A stretch of DNA of 53,507 bases from an uncultured Dysosmobacter sp. (GTDB taxonomy: Bacteria; Bacillota; Clostridia; Oscillospirales; Oscillospiraceae): NCBI GenBank assembly GCA_934636905.1, contig CAKUBJ010000008.1:1-53507 (forward strand). The letters are read 5' to 3'. The translations under genes and the position numbers were made by a program. Below are positions 8,023-15,961 of the stretch, piece by piece (the first letter of the stretch is position 1; each line of letters starts with the position of its first letter). The notes below the pieces were generated by a model. It saw only the letters and a list, made by a program, of their open reading frames with translations, made no database searches and was not told the origin of the DNA.

Positions 8023-8546
8023 CCGTTTTCTGCCGATTCCTCCAGCAAAAAGCCCTGGCTGCGCAGCCGGGATACCACCCGCCGGAAGGCGTCCTCATCC
8101 GGGCAGAGAAGCGTGTGGAGGTGGATGCCGTCCGTCAGGCGGGAGAGGGGCATGGCGTCGGCAGACCGGCTGCGGCGGATGAACTGCGCCACGTCATAGC
8201 GGCTGGAAAGCTGGAGGGCGCCGGTCAGCTGCCCGTAGAGGGGGTGCTCCACAATGACGTCCGCCACGGTGCAGCCCTGATCCACCATGGTGTTCAGTTC
8301 CTCTTCCATATCCTCGGGGCTGTGGCGGACGGCCACCCGCCGGGTCAGCCCCTGACCGGGCTTCTGGAAGCAGTAGCCCCGGGGCGTGGCGAGAATTTCT
8401 TCGCCGCCGGCCCGCAGCAGGGCAATGTCCCCCACGATGATCTGGCGGCTGACGGCCAGCTGTCCCGCCAGCGCCGAAGCGCTGATGGGCTGCGCGGCCT
8501 CCCGCAGGAGTTTCAGAATGGTTTTGCGGCGTTCCTCTGCGTGCAT
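8019..8546 (-). CDS. niaR: NiaR-type niacin-responsive repressor (HTH_11 plus 3H domain)
   Basis: 175 residues, the usual length for NiaR/YrxA. Residues 1-60 form a winged helix-turn-helix (RRKTILKLLRE…SASALAGQLAVSRQIIVGDIALLR). Residues 70-170 form the 3H domain, with conserved histidines at H75 (VRHSPED), H101 (VEHPLYG), H142 and H144 (GIHLHTLL). Known: in Firmicutes this protein represses NAD synthesis or niacin uptake genes, with niacin as co-repressor and a metal held by the three histidines. ATG at 8546 follows GGGGG. The gene directly downstream starts from a promoter embedded in a palindrome, the likely target. No nad biosynthesis genes are in the window. Confidence 0.85.
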   Translation of the reverse strand: MHAEERRKTILKLLREAAQPISASALAGQLAVSRQIIVGDIALLRAGGEEILATPRGYCFQKPGQGLTRRVAVRHSPEDMEEELNTMVDQGCTVADVIVEHPLYGQLTGALQLSSRYDVAQFIRRSRSADAMPLSRLTDGIHLHTLLCPDEDAFRRVVSRLRSQGFLLEESAENG

Positions 8547-8597
8547 GGAGATTCCCCCTGTTTTCGTTGATTCTGAAAAAGTATGCTGCGGAGCCGG

Positions 8598-9290
8598 TTA
8601 CAGATTGAAGCGGCGGCGGGCCTCCTCCCGGAGGGCAGGCACCCGGCGGACGATCCGCAAAGGGATAATCAGCCCCACGCAGACGGCCAGCACCACCAGC
8701 GACCAGCCCGGCTGCCACGCGTTCCGGAAGTACCGGTCGATACAGAACTCAATGCCCAGAGTCAGCAGTCCTGCGGCGGCGATGCACATGGACATGGAGG
8801 AGAGGATGGAACGGCGGCCGCCCCGGAGCAGAAAACTCAGCAGGAACACAAGAACGCCTGCCCAGCCGATGATGGGCAGCGCCAGTCCCCGGAACCATGC
8901 GCTTCCGTTCAGGTCAATGGAAATCAGCCATACATAGACCCCTACGGCGGCCACGTCTGCGGTGAGGCGGAAGAATACCGGCAGCCGCCGTAGCAGCATG
9001 GGCAGGGCAAACCAGACCCACAGCATCACCGCCGCGCCGATGACATACAGGGACCACGGCCGCTCCGTAGGCAGAAACAGATTCAGCAGCCCGCAGCAAA
9101 GAGCCACGGACACCAGCATGGATGTCAGCAGGATAGCGGCTTCCCGCTTGGAGGCAGGCTGCACCGCTGCGTGGCGGGTAGGGAAATAGGAGGGGGCGGA
9201 GGGGTCGGGATGCCATGCGGGTGTCCCGCACAGGGGGCAGGTACAGGCGGAGGGATTCAGTTCCACGCCGCAGTTGACACAGTAAGACAT
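8598..9290 (-). CDS. Zinc-ribbon integral membrane protein (DUF6320-like)
   Basis: 230 residues. The N-terminus is a zinc ribbon (CVNCGVELNPSACTCPLCG, residues 4-22), then a Pro-rich linker, then about six membrane segments between residues 50 and 215, ending in a basic tail. This agrees with the DUF6320 layout, whose function is unknown to me. It lies 82 bases downstream of a condensation-like acyltransferase on the same strand, a pairing I recall seeing elsewhere, and 51 bases upstream of the niaR-like gene. AAGGAG precedes ATG at 9290. Inference: membrane partner of the acyltransferase. Confidence 0.7.
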   Translation of the reverse strand: MSYCVNCGVELNPSACTCPLCGTPAWHPDPSAPSYFPTRHAAVQPASKREAAILLTSMLVSVALCCGLLNLFLPTERPWSLYVIGAAVMLWVWFALPMLLRRLPVFFRLTADVAAVGVYVWLISIDLNGSAWFRGLALPIIGWAGVLVFLLSFLLRGGRRSILSSMSMCIAAAGLLTLGIEFCIDRYFRNAWQPGWSLVVLAVCVGLIIPLRIVRRVPALREEARRRFNL

Positions 9291-9372
9291 AATATGCTCC
9301 TTACAGGGAAAATGGAAAGGTTCCGCCGCCTGTTTCCCGTCTGCCGGAAACAGGTGCCCACGGAACCGCGTA

Positions 9373-10647
9373 TTACCGGTTGCTTTCGATCCGCACCGGG
9401 ATGCCTTCCCGGATCAGGAAGCGGAAGAAGTCCCGCTCCGTGTCCGTTTCGGCCTGGGTGCCGGCAAAGGTGATTTCCATGGTGTTTTCATAGCTGATGG
9501 AGGCGCAGTGACACCGGGGTACCGTGGCCTGTCCCAGAATCACCTCCATCCCCCGGATGTGGGGTGCCATCTCCGGCGGCACGGAAAAGGCGCCGGGGTT
9601 GGTGTAGGTGCAGGAGTAGGGACGCACCCCCAGCAGATGGTAATTCAGGGACAGCACCGGGTTTTTCAGAAATACCGGCACCGCCCGGAGAAAGAAATTC
9701 TTCGTGAAGCGCACATTGCCGCTGAAAGCAGCCTGCAACTCCTGCCGGTGGATGTGGAGTTTCATATAATGGTGCACCTGAGAAGCAATCTCCTCAAAGG
9801 AATAGCTGCCCAGCGCCGGATCCACGCAGGGGCGGACGGTGGTGATGAAATTCCGCAGGGTTTCCGAGGGGAACCAGCTTCGCAGGTTGATGGGCACCGC
9901 CAGTGCCACCGGCTTTTCCCGGTGGGGGTGCTCCCGGTGCTGCTTTTCCAGCAGCACATGAATCAGCACGGCGGCGAGGTACTCCGTAATGGAAACGTGA
10001 TAGCGCCGGGCCGTTTCCCGCAGCTTGTCCAGAGGCACAAAGCCCATGGTGACATGGAAGGTATAGAAGGGTTCGGGGGTTCCGGTGTTGAGATAGGCAC
10101 TCGGCATCCGCCGCAGCCCCAGAGCGTGGCGGCCGGCATAGCGGGCGTAGGCGTCCTCCAGCTCTTCCTGACGGGGCGGCTCCTTCAAATCGGGAATGCC
10201 GTTTCCGGCGGGGATTTCCATCCCGGTTTGCCGCAGGTATTCCGCCAGCAGTGTCCGGAAAAAGACCAAGGCACCGGCGCCGTCGGACAGGGCGTGGAAC
10301 ACTTCCAGAGAGATCCGATTCCGGTAATAGTAAAAACGGATCAGCCAGCCGTTGTCCTCCCGGAACCGCACCGGCTGGCAGGGATCCGCCACGTCGGCCT
10401 TCAGAAAGGGGCCGGGGGCGGGGTTCGGCTCCAGATAGTACCAGAACAGCCCCCGGCGGATGCGGACGGCAAAGCCGGGGAAACGGGGCATCACGCGGCC
10501 AATGGCGTTTTGCAGGGCACCGGGGCGCACCGGCTCCGCCATCAGGGCGGAAAAGCGGTAGATGGCGGAATATTCCTCACTTTGCAGGGCGGAGTAAAGA
10601 ATCCCGGCACTGTCCAGCCGGTACCACCGGCTGCCCGGATCTGCCAT
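9373..10647 (-). CDS. Condensation/wax-synthase-like acyltransferase
   Basis: 424 residues. The key feature is HALSDGAGALVF near residue 140, the HxxxDG active-site motif of CoA-dependent acyltransferases (condensation domains, PapA, alcohol acetyltransferases, wax synthases), where the His is the general base. Other family traits are an N-terminal GALQNAIGRVMPRFPGFAVRI helix and VALAVPINLRSWFPSETLRNF in the second half. ATG at 10647 is preferred over an upstream in-frame GTG because GGGGAGG is then eight bases away. It has its own promoter and is probably co-transcribed with the zinc-ribbon membrane protein. The acyl donor and acceptor cannot be inferred; a lipid, polyol or peptide product is possible. 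Confidence 0.75.
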   Translation of the reverse strand: MADPGSRWYRLDSAGILYSALQSEEYSAIYRFSALMAEPVRPGALQNAIGRVMPRFPGFAVRIRRGLFWYYLEPNPAPGPFLKADVADPCQPVRFREDNGWLIRFYYYRNRISLEVFHALSDGAGALVFFRTLLAEYLRQTGMEIPAGNGIPDLKEPPRQEELEDAYARYAGRHALGLRRMPSAYLNTGTPEPFYTFHVTMGFVPLDKLRETARRYHVSITEYLAAVLIHVLLEKQHREHPHREKPVALAVPINLRSWFPSETLRNFITTVRPCVDPALGSYSFEEIASQVHHYMKLHIHRQELQAAFSGNVRFTKNFFLRAVPVFLKNPVLSLNYHLLGVRPYSCTYTNPGAFSVPPEMAPHIRGMEVILGQATVPRCHCASISYENTMEITFAGTQAETDTERDFFRFLIREGIPVRIESNR

Positions 10648-10678
10648 CTGCGCCACCTCCCCTTACAAATACGGCTTC

Positions 10679-10707
10679 ATTGTAGCACAGAGTCCGGCCC
10701 ATGACAA
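10679..10707 (-). promoter_or_regulatory. Sigma-A promoter of the acyltransferase gene
   Basis: Minus strand: TTGTCA (10707-10702), 17-base spacer, TACAAT (10684-10679). Confidence 0.7.
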
Positions 10708-10776
10708 GACCGGTCGGAGTGTCGCTTCCGGCGGCAGCGGCGCAGAAATCCACGGAAGGGCAGGGAGGACGCAAAG

Positions 10777-10800
10777 CGCCGCCTCCGGGCGGAGGCGGCG
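10777..10800. terminator. Terminator between PHP phosphatase and acyltransferase genes
   Basis: Perfect 10-bp GC-rich stem (10777-10786 with 10791-10800), loop GGGC, flanked by CAAAG and TTTTG so it may work in both directions. The 175 bases between it and the PHP gene stop show nothing else recognisable. Confidence 0.65.
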
Positions 10801-10975
10801 TTTTGAAATCCTATGCGAGAAGCGAGCCCATTACGCAGGCATTCCGTGGGGAGAACAGCTCTTTGCAGCCTGCGGATTCGCCGGTTCCAATTCGTTGACA
10901 GCATTTGCAGGATGGAAGCACCCGGTTCCGCTTCGCTGCGTTCCCGGCAGAAACGTGCGCAGGCCGTTCCGGCGG

Positions 10976-11788
10976 TTACTTTCCGTCCAGAGGGATCTGG
11001 AAGGGCTTGCGGTCACGGTACACCGTGAAGGAATCAAAGCCGCTGCGGCGGAGGGCATCTGCCGCCTGACGGAATCCCTCACCCACCCAGCGGGGCAGGT
11101 GGGCATCGCTGCCGATGGTGACAAGTCGGCCACCCAGTTCCCGGTAGCGCTTCAGCACCCAGTCCTCCGGCCCCACCCGGCCCTGCCAGTCATAGGTGCC
11201 CCGGGTGTTGATTTCCAGCGCGATGTCGGAGCGCACCAGAATTTCCAGAACCGGCTCAATGAGATCCCGGTACTTTCTGACGCTGGGAGGAGTGGGAACC
11301 TTTCCCTTCAGCACCCGCAGGGGGTAGTCCAGATGCGCCAGCGTGTCGAAGCCGCCGAAGGCCGCCATGCGGGCCATGCCGGTGAAGTAATCCTCAAACA
11401 TCCAGTCAATAAACGCCTCATCCGGGTAGTCAATCTTATAGATGTCGCTGCCGTCGGACAGGAAATGAAAGCCACTGATGACAAAGTCAAAGTGCCGCGC
11501 CGACATGATTTCCTCCGTCTTCTCCGGCATATACTCAGGGTTTCCCAACTCCAGACCGTACAGCAGTTCCAGATCCGGGAAGAGATCCTTCACGGCGGCG
11601 TATTCCCGCAGACGTCCCTGCTCACAGTCCAGATAGCTCTGAAAGCCCTCCGCGCCGCCGGTCATGTCACAGTGGTCCGTGGTTGCCAGAATCCGGACGC
11701 CGCGTTCCGCCGCGCTGCGGGACATTTCCTCCAGAGAGGCGCTTCCGTCAAAGGAAAAACGGCTGTGGGTGTGCAGGTCACAAATCAT
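10976..11788 (-). CDS. PHP-domain phosphatase, HisK/HisJ histidinol-phosphatase family
   Basis: 270 residues, the usual size for stand-alone PHP histidinol phosphatases. Seen: DLHTHSRFSFDGS (H6, H8), TTDHCD, GLELGNPEY, FDFVISGFHFLSDG, TLAHLDYPLR, ALEINTRG and VTIGSDAHLP, i.e. the metal ligands of the PHP domain in order. Known: members hydrolyse L-histidinol phosphate in the penultimate step of histidine synthesis, but many clostridial paralogues are unassigned. ATG at 11788 follows GGAGGAG. No his genes are nearby, so the histidinol role is unproven. It is transcribed alone from a strong promoter divergent from a DeoR-family regulator. Confidence 0.85.
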   Translation of the reverse strand: MICDLHTHSRFSFDGSASLEEMSRSAAERGVRILATTDHCDMTGGAEGFQSYLDCEQGRLREYAAVKDLFPDLELLYGLELGNPEYMPEKTEEIMSARHFDFVISGFHFLSDGSDIYKIDYPDEAFIDWMFEDYFTGMARMAAFGGFDTLAHLDYPLRVLKGKVPTPPSVRKYRDLIEPVLEILVRSDIALEINTRGTYDWQGRVGPEDWVLKRYRELGGRLVTIGSDAHLPRWVGEGFRQAADALRRSGFDSFTVYRDRKPFQIPLDGK

Positions 11789-11877
11789 GTTATCTCCTCC
11801 AGAATGATTCGCGGCGGAGGTTCAGACCTCCGGAATAAAAAACAATGCTGTGGTGTCCACACCGGACGCATATAAAA

Positions 11878-11955
11878 ACAGTCAAAATATTGTTAAGCTG
11901 TTTCTATTATACAGTGAAAAACTCCGGTGTCAACGCAAAAACAGTCAAAATATGG
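11878..11955. repeat. Paired direct repeats around the PHP gene promoter, possible operator pair
   Basis: ACAGTCAAAATAT occurs at 11878-11890 and again at 11941-11953, 63 bases apart, about six helical turns. One copy lies just downstream and the other just upstream of the minus-strand promoter. This spacing suits a looping repressor; the divergent DeoR-type gene is the obvious candidate. Confidence 0.5.
11906..11933 (-). promoter_or_regulatory. Sigma-A promoter of the PHP phosphatase gene
   Basis: Minus strand: perfect TTGACA (11933-11928), 16-base spacer, perfect TATAAT (11911-11906). Confidence 0.85.
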
Positions 11956-12016
11956 TCAAAACGGGCACTTTCTGCAAAACAGACAAAGCGTTTTTTGACT
12001 TTTCGGTAAAAATGAC

Positions 12017-12045
12017 TTGCACCCTGTCTGTGTTCCGAATATAAT
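12017..12045 (+). promoter_or_regulatory. Sigma-A promoter of the DeoR-family gene
   Basis: TTGCAC (12017-12022), 17-base spacer, TATAAT (12040-12045), about 40 bases before the start codon. Confidence 0.75.
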
Positions 12046-12089
12046 GGAAGGAAATTGTAATTTAAGATTGCAATTGCATGAGGTATGCT

Positions 12090-12866
12090 ATGAAATATGA
12101 CCGACATTGGCAGATGAAACAGCAGTTTCTGCAGAAAAAGCAGATTTCCAACAAGGAACTGTGCGAAATGTTCTCCATTTCCATTGAAACCGTCCGCCGG
12201 GATCTGAACATTCTGGAAAAAGAAGGCGTCATCCGCCGGGTGTACGGAGGGGCGGTTCTTGCGGATGACAACATTATGCCCGAGTCCATGCAGGCCTGGA
12301 ATGCCCGGGAAGCCCATAACCTGCCTCAGAAGCAGGCCATGGCGCAGGCGCTGCTCCGGTATATCCCGGACAATTCCACCATCGCCATGGACTCCGGTAC
12401 TTCGATTCTGGAAATTGCCAGGCTGCTGGGCAGCAAAAAGAACCTGTCCATCCTCACCAACAGCGTCCGCACCGCCGCGGAGATCAGCACCGGCACCGGC
12501 CACATGGTCTACATGATCGGCGGCGCCATGAAGAAGGATGAGATGATTACCACCGGCTTTCTGGCCACGGACTTCCTGTCCTATTTTTCCCATGTGGACA
12601 TCGCCCTCATCAGTGCCGACGGATTTACGGTCAGCGAGGGCATTTCGGACTACAGCGTGGAGATGGGGACGCTGAAGGCCGCCATGATTGAAAAGGCCGA
12701 CAAGGTCTATGCCTGCGTCGATTCCAGCAAGTTTTCCACAGGGGCGTTTTACAAGGTCTGCGCCGCCGACCGGCTGGATTTGCTGGTAACGGACGCCGGC
12801 ACCCCCCGGCAGCCGCTGGATGAGCTGCGGGCCATGGGGGTGCAGGTGGTGCAGACGGAGGTCTGA
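12090..12866 (+). CDS. DeoR/GlpR-family transcriptional regulator
   Basis: 258 residues, typical of the family. Residues 1-55 form the DeoR helix-turn-helix (ISNKELCEMFSISIETVRRDLNILEKEGVIRRVYGGAV), where SIETVRRDL is the recognition helix. The rest is the DeoRC sugar-phosphate sensor with DSGTSILEIARLL, TNSVRTAAEI and a Gly-rich YMIGGAMKKDE segment. Members usually repress carbohydrate genes and release DNA on binding a phosphorylated sugar. ATG at 12090 is preferred to the in-frame ATG at 12078 because GAGG then lies seven bases upstream. Divergent from the PHP phosphatase gene, whose promoter carries paired repeats; autoregulation or control of that gene is likely. Confidence 0.9.
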   Translation: MKYDRHWQMKQQFLQKKQISNKELCEMFSISIETVRRDLNILEKEGVIRRVYGGAVLADDNIMPESMQAWNAREAHNLPQKQAMAQALLRYIPDNSTIAMDSGTSILEIARLLGSKKNLSILTNSVRTAAEISTGTGHMVYMIGGAMKKDEMITTGFLATDFLSYFSHVDIALISADGFTVSEGISDYSVEMGTLKAAMIEKADKVYACVDSSKFSTGAFYKVCAADRLDLLVTDAGTPRQPLDELRAMGVQVVQTEV

Positions 12867-12947
12867 TGCCCAGCGGTAAATTGCCGCATTCCGCCGGAAA
12901 GCGGCACCGGCGCTGCAAATCCGGTGCGCATAAAAGAAGAAGCAGAA

Positions 12948-12983
12948 CAGGGGCAGACTCCGTAAAAGCGGAGCCTGCCCCTG
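12948..12983 (+). terminator. Terminator hairpin of the DeoR gene, with repeat copy A fused to it
   Basis: CAGGGGCAGACTCCG and CGGAGCCTGCCCCTG pair in a 15-base stem with an A/C mismatch. The T tract normally expected next is replaced by the start of the dispersed repeat. Confidence 0.75.
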
Positions 12984-13013
12984 AGTTTGTCAATCAAGTG
13001 GTGAGTTTTCCGC
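12983..13013 (+). repeat. Dispersed terminator-associated repeat, copy A (left end only)
   Basis: GAGTTTGTCAATCAAGTGG and the following GTGAGTTTTCCGC match the left end of copies B, C and D with a few substitutions. Only about 31 bases are recognisable and no right end is found. The rest of the gap up to the DUF4830 gene (13014-13177) shows nothing else I can name. Confidence 0.7.
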
Positions 13014-13177
13014 ACTTGAAACTTATAATTCAAAACGAAAGACATCCCTCCCGGGTTCCTTTCGCAACGATCTTCCTTCCCGGCGCGCAAGCCTTTCGGG
13101 TTTATCGCCGGCTTCCTTCTTCACAGGACAGGAAACGGAAACACCTTCCCGGGGGCACGGCAGGCCGGGGGTGCGGT

Positions 13178-13651
13178 TCATGCCTCAGCCCCGGCGGGAA
13201 ATGCCAGCGTGTCCCGGAACCCGTCAGCCCCGGTGCAGACCACGTCTCCCGCCACCGGAAACTCTTCGCAGACATAGAGGTTCAGCTGGACGCCGTCAGG
13301 CCGTCCGGGATAGTTGGAGACGGCGTAGGTGTACCGGGTGACCTGCTTGCCGCAGCAGGCTTCCAGATCGAAGCCCTGCTGCTTCTGCAATTCGTTGTAG
13401 GCAACGTAATCCCCCTTCAGCCGGGACGGCAGCAGGAACTGCAGGGTGGTGACCGGTTCTTCCGCCACCTCCCAGCCCAGTTCCTTCAGATAGGCCACCC
13501 GCTCCGCGTTGCCGGTAAGCTGCGGGCGGGAAGGTTCCTCCGGTGCGCCGCCCCGCCCCGGCAGGAGAATCAGCGCCGTCAGCAGCACTCCGGCCAGAAT
13601 CACGGCCAGCACCGCCTTTTTCCGCGTCAGTCGAACTGTCTGGATCATCAT
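13178..13651 (-). CDS. DUF4830-type membrane-anchored protein
   Basis: 157 residues. One hydrophobic anchor near the N-terminus (residues about 12-32, AVLAVILAGVLLTALILLP) is followed by an extracellular part with NAERVAYLKELGWEVAEEPV, FLLPSRL, YNELQKQQGFDLEACCGK and VTRYTYAVSNYP, which is the pattern of DUF4830. Function unknown. ATG at 13651 gives a six-base gap after GGAGGG; the in-frame ATG at 13657 would abut that site. A single gene, divergent from the pseudouridine synthase gene. Confidence 0.75.
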   Translation of the reverse strand: MMIQTVRLTRKKAVLAVILAGVLLTALILLPGRGGAPEEPSRPQLTGNAERVAYLKELGWEVAEEPVTTLQFLLPSRLKGDYVAYNELQKQQGFDLEACCGKQVTRYTYAVSNYPGRPDGVQLNLYVCEEFPVAGDVVCTGADGFRDTLAFPAGAEA

Positions 13652-13809
13652 AGTCATCCCTCCTGCTTGTTTCTATTCCCTTTTCCTCCGTTTTATGATA
13701 CCATCAATGAACAAAGGCAGGTGCTTTGCATTTCTGCCCGTCAAAACCGTGTCTGCCCTTGTTCATGGATGGCAGACTCTACAAAACGGAAAGAGGGAGG
13801 GGAACAGCC

Positions 13810-14568
13810 ATGGCGGTGCAGCGGCTGGATAAAATGATTGCCTCCACCGGGCGGTGGTCCCGGCGGGAGGTGAAGGAACTGGTGCGTCAGGGACGGGTGT
13901 CGGTAGACGGCGTACCTGCCCGCTCCGCCGAGGAAAAGGCGGATCCGGAAACGGCGGAAATCCGCGTCAGCGGGGAAGTGCTGACGTGGCGGCGGTATAC
14001 CTGGGTGATGCTGAACAAGCCGGCGGGTTATCTCTCCGCCACGGAGGACGGCCGGGGCGCCACGGTGCTGGATCTGCTGCCGCCGGAGCTTCAGAAGCAG
14101 GGGCTTTTCCCGGTGGGTCGTCTGGACAAGGACACGGAGGGGCTGCTTCTCCTGACCAATCAGGGGGATCTGGCGCACGATCTGCTGTCCCCCAAAAAGC
14201 ACGTCGACAAGGAGTACTTTGTGCGGGTGGATGGCTGTCTGACGGCGGCGGACTGCGCCGCTGCCGCCGCAGGGCTGCATCTGGACGACGGGCTTGCCTG
14301 CCTGCCGGCGGAGCTGGCCATCCTGCCGGAAAGCGGCGGCCGGGAGGCGCATATCATCATCCGGGAGGGGAAGTTCCACCAGATCAAGCGGATGATGGCG
14401 TATCTGGGGAAACCGGTTCTCTATCTGGAACGGATCCGCATGGGCAATTTGCCGTTAGATCCGGCTGTTTCCAGAGGTTCCTGGCGCTTTTTGACGGAGG
14501 AAGAGTGCCGCGAACTGGAGCAAAGGACACGGAATGCAGAAAAACCTCGAAACTTCAACAAAAAGTAA
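13810..14568 (+). CDS. rsuA: 16S rRNA pseudouridine synthase, RsuA family
   Basis: 252 residues. An N-terminal S4 RNA-binding domain (residues 1-58: VQRLDKMIASTG…SRREVKELVRQGRVSVDG) is followed by the RsuA catalytic domain: WVMLNKPAGYLSA, VGRLDKDTEGLLLLTN with catalytic D106, KEYFVRVDG and EGKFHQIKRMMAYLGKPVLYLERI. Known: the family isomerises a single uridine in 16S rRNA (U516 in E. coli). ATG at 13810 follows GGGAGGGG; an in-frame ATG at 13726 lacks such a site. A terminator stem overlaps the last codons. Sister families RluB/RluE act on 23S rRNA, so the exact target is not certain. Confidence 0.88.
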   Translation: MAVQRLDKMIASTGRWSRREVKELVRQGRVSVDGVPARSAEEKADPETAEIRVSGEVLTWRRYTWVMLNKPAGYLSATEDGRGATVLDLLPPELQKQGLFPVGRLDKDTEGLLLLTNQGDLAHDLLSPKKHVDKEYFVRVDGCLTAADCAAAAAGLHLDDGLACLPAELAILPESGGREAHIIIREGKFHQIKRMMAYLGKPVLYLERIRMGNLPLDPAVSRGSWRFLTEEECRELEQRTRNAEKPRNFNKK

Positions 14569-14579
14569 AGAGGTTTTTT
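14540..14579 (+). terminator. Terminator overlapping the end of the rsuA gene
   Basis: AAAAACCTC (14540-14548) pairs with GAGGTTTTT (14570-14578) and ends in a T tract. The stop codon of rsuA lies in the loop. Confidence 0.7.
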
Positions 14580-14600
14580 GTTGAAAAAAGAAAAAACTGC

Positions 14601-14629
14601 TTGCAATTCCGCGAAAATGCCAGTATAAT
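14601..14629 (+). promoter_or_regulatory. Sigma-A promoter of the CdaR/PucR-type regulator
   Basis: TTGCAA (14601-14606), 17-base spacer, TATAAT (14624-14629). Confidence 0.8.
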
Positions 14630-14707
14630 AAAGATGTTGACACATTGCACAAACCTGATTGCGAGGATCATTTCCGTGTGATTTTGAGTTGTTGAGGAGG
14701 GACAGTC

Positions 14708-15799
14708 ATGTCCGGGAGAATCTTTCAGAACATTGTACTGCAGTTAAAGGAAAACACAGACCGCACGGTTGGCGTCATCGACGGTGAGGGCGTGGTTATC
14801 GCGTGCAGTGAGCTTTCCGTCATCGGCCAGCGCTGGAGCGAGTATGTGGCTGCCGTCAACGGCGCCGCCGGCAGCATGGTCTGCTTTGACGGCAAGACCT
14901 TCAAGGCTCTCAGCGGCTGGGGCAACCAGTTTGACTACGCCGCCTTCGCATTTGGGGACAACGAGATCAGCAAAACCATCTGCTCCATGGCTACCGTGGC
15001 GCTGAACGCCGCCAAGAGTTACTATGAGGAGAAGCATGACCGCAGTTCCTTTATCAAGGACATCATTTCCGACAACATCATGCTGGGCGACATCTATATG
15101 CGTGCCAAGGAACTGCGGGTGGCTACGGATGTCAGCCGGGGGGTCTTTACCGTCCGGTCACTTCAGAAGGGGGAATCCGTCCCCACGGAAACCATTCAGG
15201 CCATGTTCCCCGACCGGCAGAACGATTTCGTCCTCAGTGTCGGCGAGGGCGACGTAGTGCTGATCCGCCAGCTGCCGGACGGCGCCGGCAGCAGAGAACT
15301 GAACAAGACGGCTGCCCAGATCGAAGAGGCGCTGCGGGTCAACGGGGAGAGCACCGTGGTGGTAGGCATGGGCACGGTGGCCACCCACCTGCGTGACCTG
15401 GCAAAGAGTTACAAGGAAGCCCAGATTGCCATTGAGGTGGGCAAGGTCTTTGACACGGAGAAGTACGTCATCAACTACGAGAATCTGGGAATCGGCCGGC
15501 TGATCTATCAGCTGCCCACCACCCTGTGCGAGATGTTCCTGCAGGAGGTTTTCAAGAAGAACCCCATTGACGCACTGGACAAGGAAACCCTGTTCACCAT
15601 CCACAAGTTCTTTGAAAACAACCTGAACGTGTCCGAAACCGCCCGGAAGCTGTTTGTCCACCGCAACACGCTGGTGTACCGGCTGGAGAAGATCAAGAAA
15701 CTCACCGGTCTGGATCTCCGGGAGTTTGACGACGCCATTACCTTCAAGGTGGCGCTGATGGTGAAGAAGTACCTCACCAGCCGGGGCATCGAGTCCTGA
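14708..15799 (+). CDS. CdaR/PucR-family transcriptional regulator
   Basis: 363 residues. The C-terminal 60 residues are the PucR-type helix-turn-helix (FFENNLNVSETARKLFVHRNTLVYRLEKIKKLTGLDLREFDDAITFKVALMV). The middle carries a GGDEF-like/CdaR segment (VVVGMGTVATHLRDLAKSYKEAQIAIEVG). The N-terminus is a putative sugar-diacid/GAF-like sensor (GVIDGEGVVIACSELSVIGQRW). Known relatives control sugar diacid, purine or amino-acid catabolism. Good GAGGAGGG site before ATG at 14708, own promoter and own terminator. The convergent neighbour encodes an alpha-hydroxy-acid oxidase homologue, so a hydroxy-acid signal is conceivable but unproven. Confidence 0.88.
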   Translation: MSGRIFQNIVLQLKENTDRTVGVIDGEGVVIACSELSVIGQRWSEYVAAVNGAAGSMVCFDGKTFKALSGWGNQFDYAAFAFGDNEISKTICSMATVALNAAKSYYEEKHDRSSFIKDIISDNIMLGDIYMRAKELRVATDVSRGVFTVRSLQKGESVPTETIQAMFPDRQNDFVLSVGEGDVVLIRQLPDGAGSRELNKTAAQIEEALRVNGESTVVVGMGTVATHLRDLAKSYKEAQIAIEVGKVFDTEKYVINYENLGIGRLIYQLPTTLCEMFLQEVFKKNPIDALDKETLFTIHKFFENNLNVSETARKLFVHRNTLVYRLEKIKKLTGLDLREFDDAITFKVALMVKKYLTSRGIES

Positions 15800-15859
15800 G
15801 CGCGGTTCCGGCTCGTGCCTGCGTACAGCAGCCGGAACGGGATTCTGAATAAAAGCGAA

Positions 15860-15895
15860 AAAAGTCCGGGGAACGAAACCGTTCCCCGGACTTTT
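15860..15895. terminator. Bidirectional terminator between convergent genes
   Basis: Perfect 16-bp stem (15860-15875 with 15880-15895) with A and T tracts, between the CdaR-type gene (+) and the alpha-hydroxy-acid dehydrogenase gene (-). Confidence 0.85.
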
Positions 15896-15961
15896 GTATA
15901 GCGTCCTGCTGCGTCTGATTTGCCGGGACGGCCGGCGGGCGCCCTGCCGTCCTGCTGCGGC

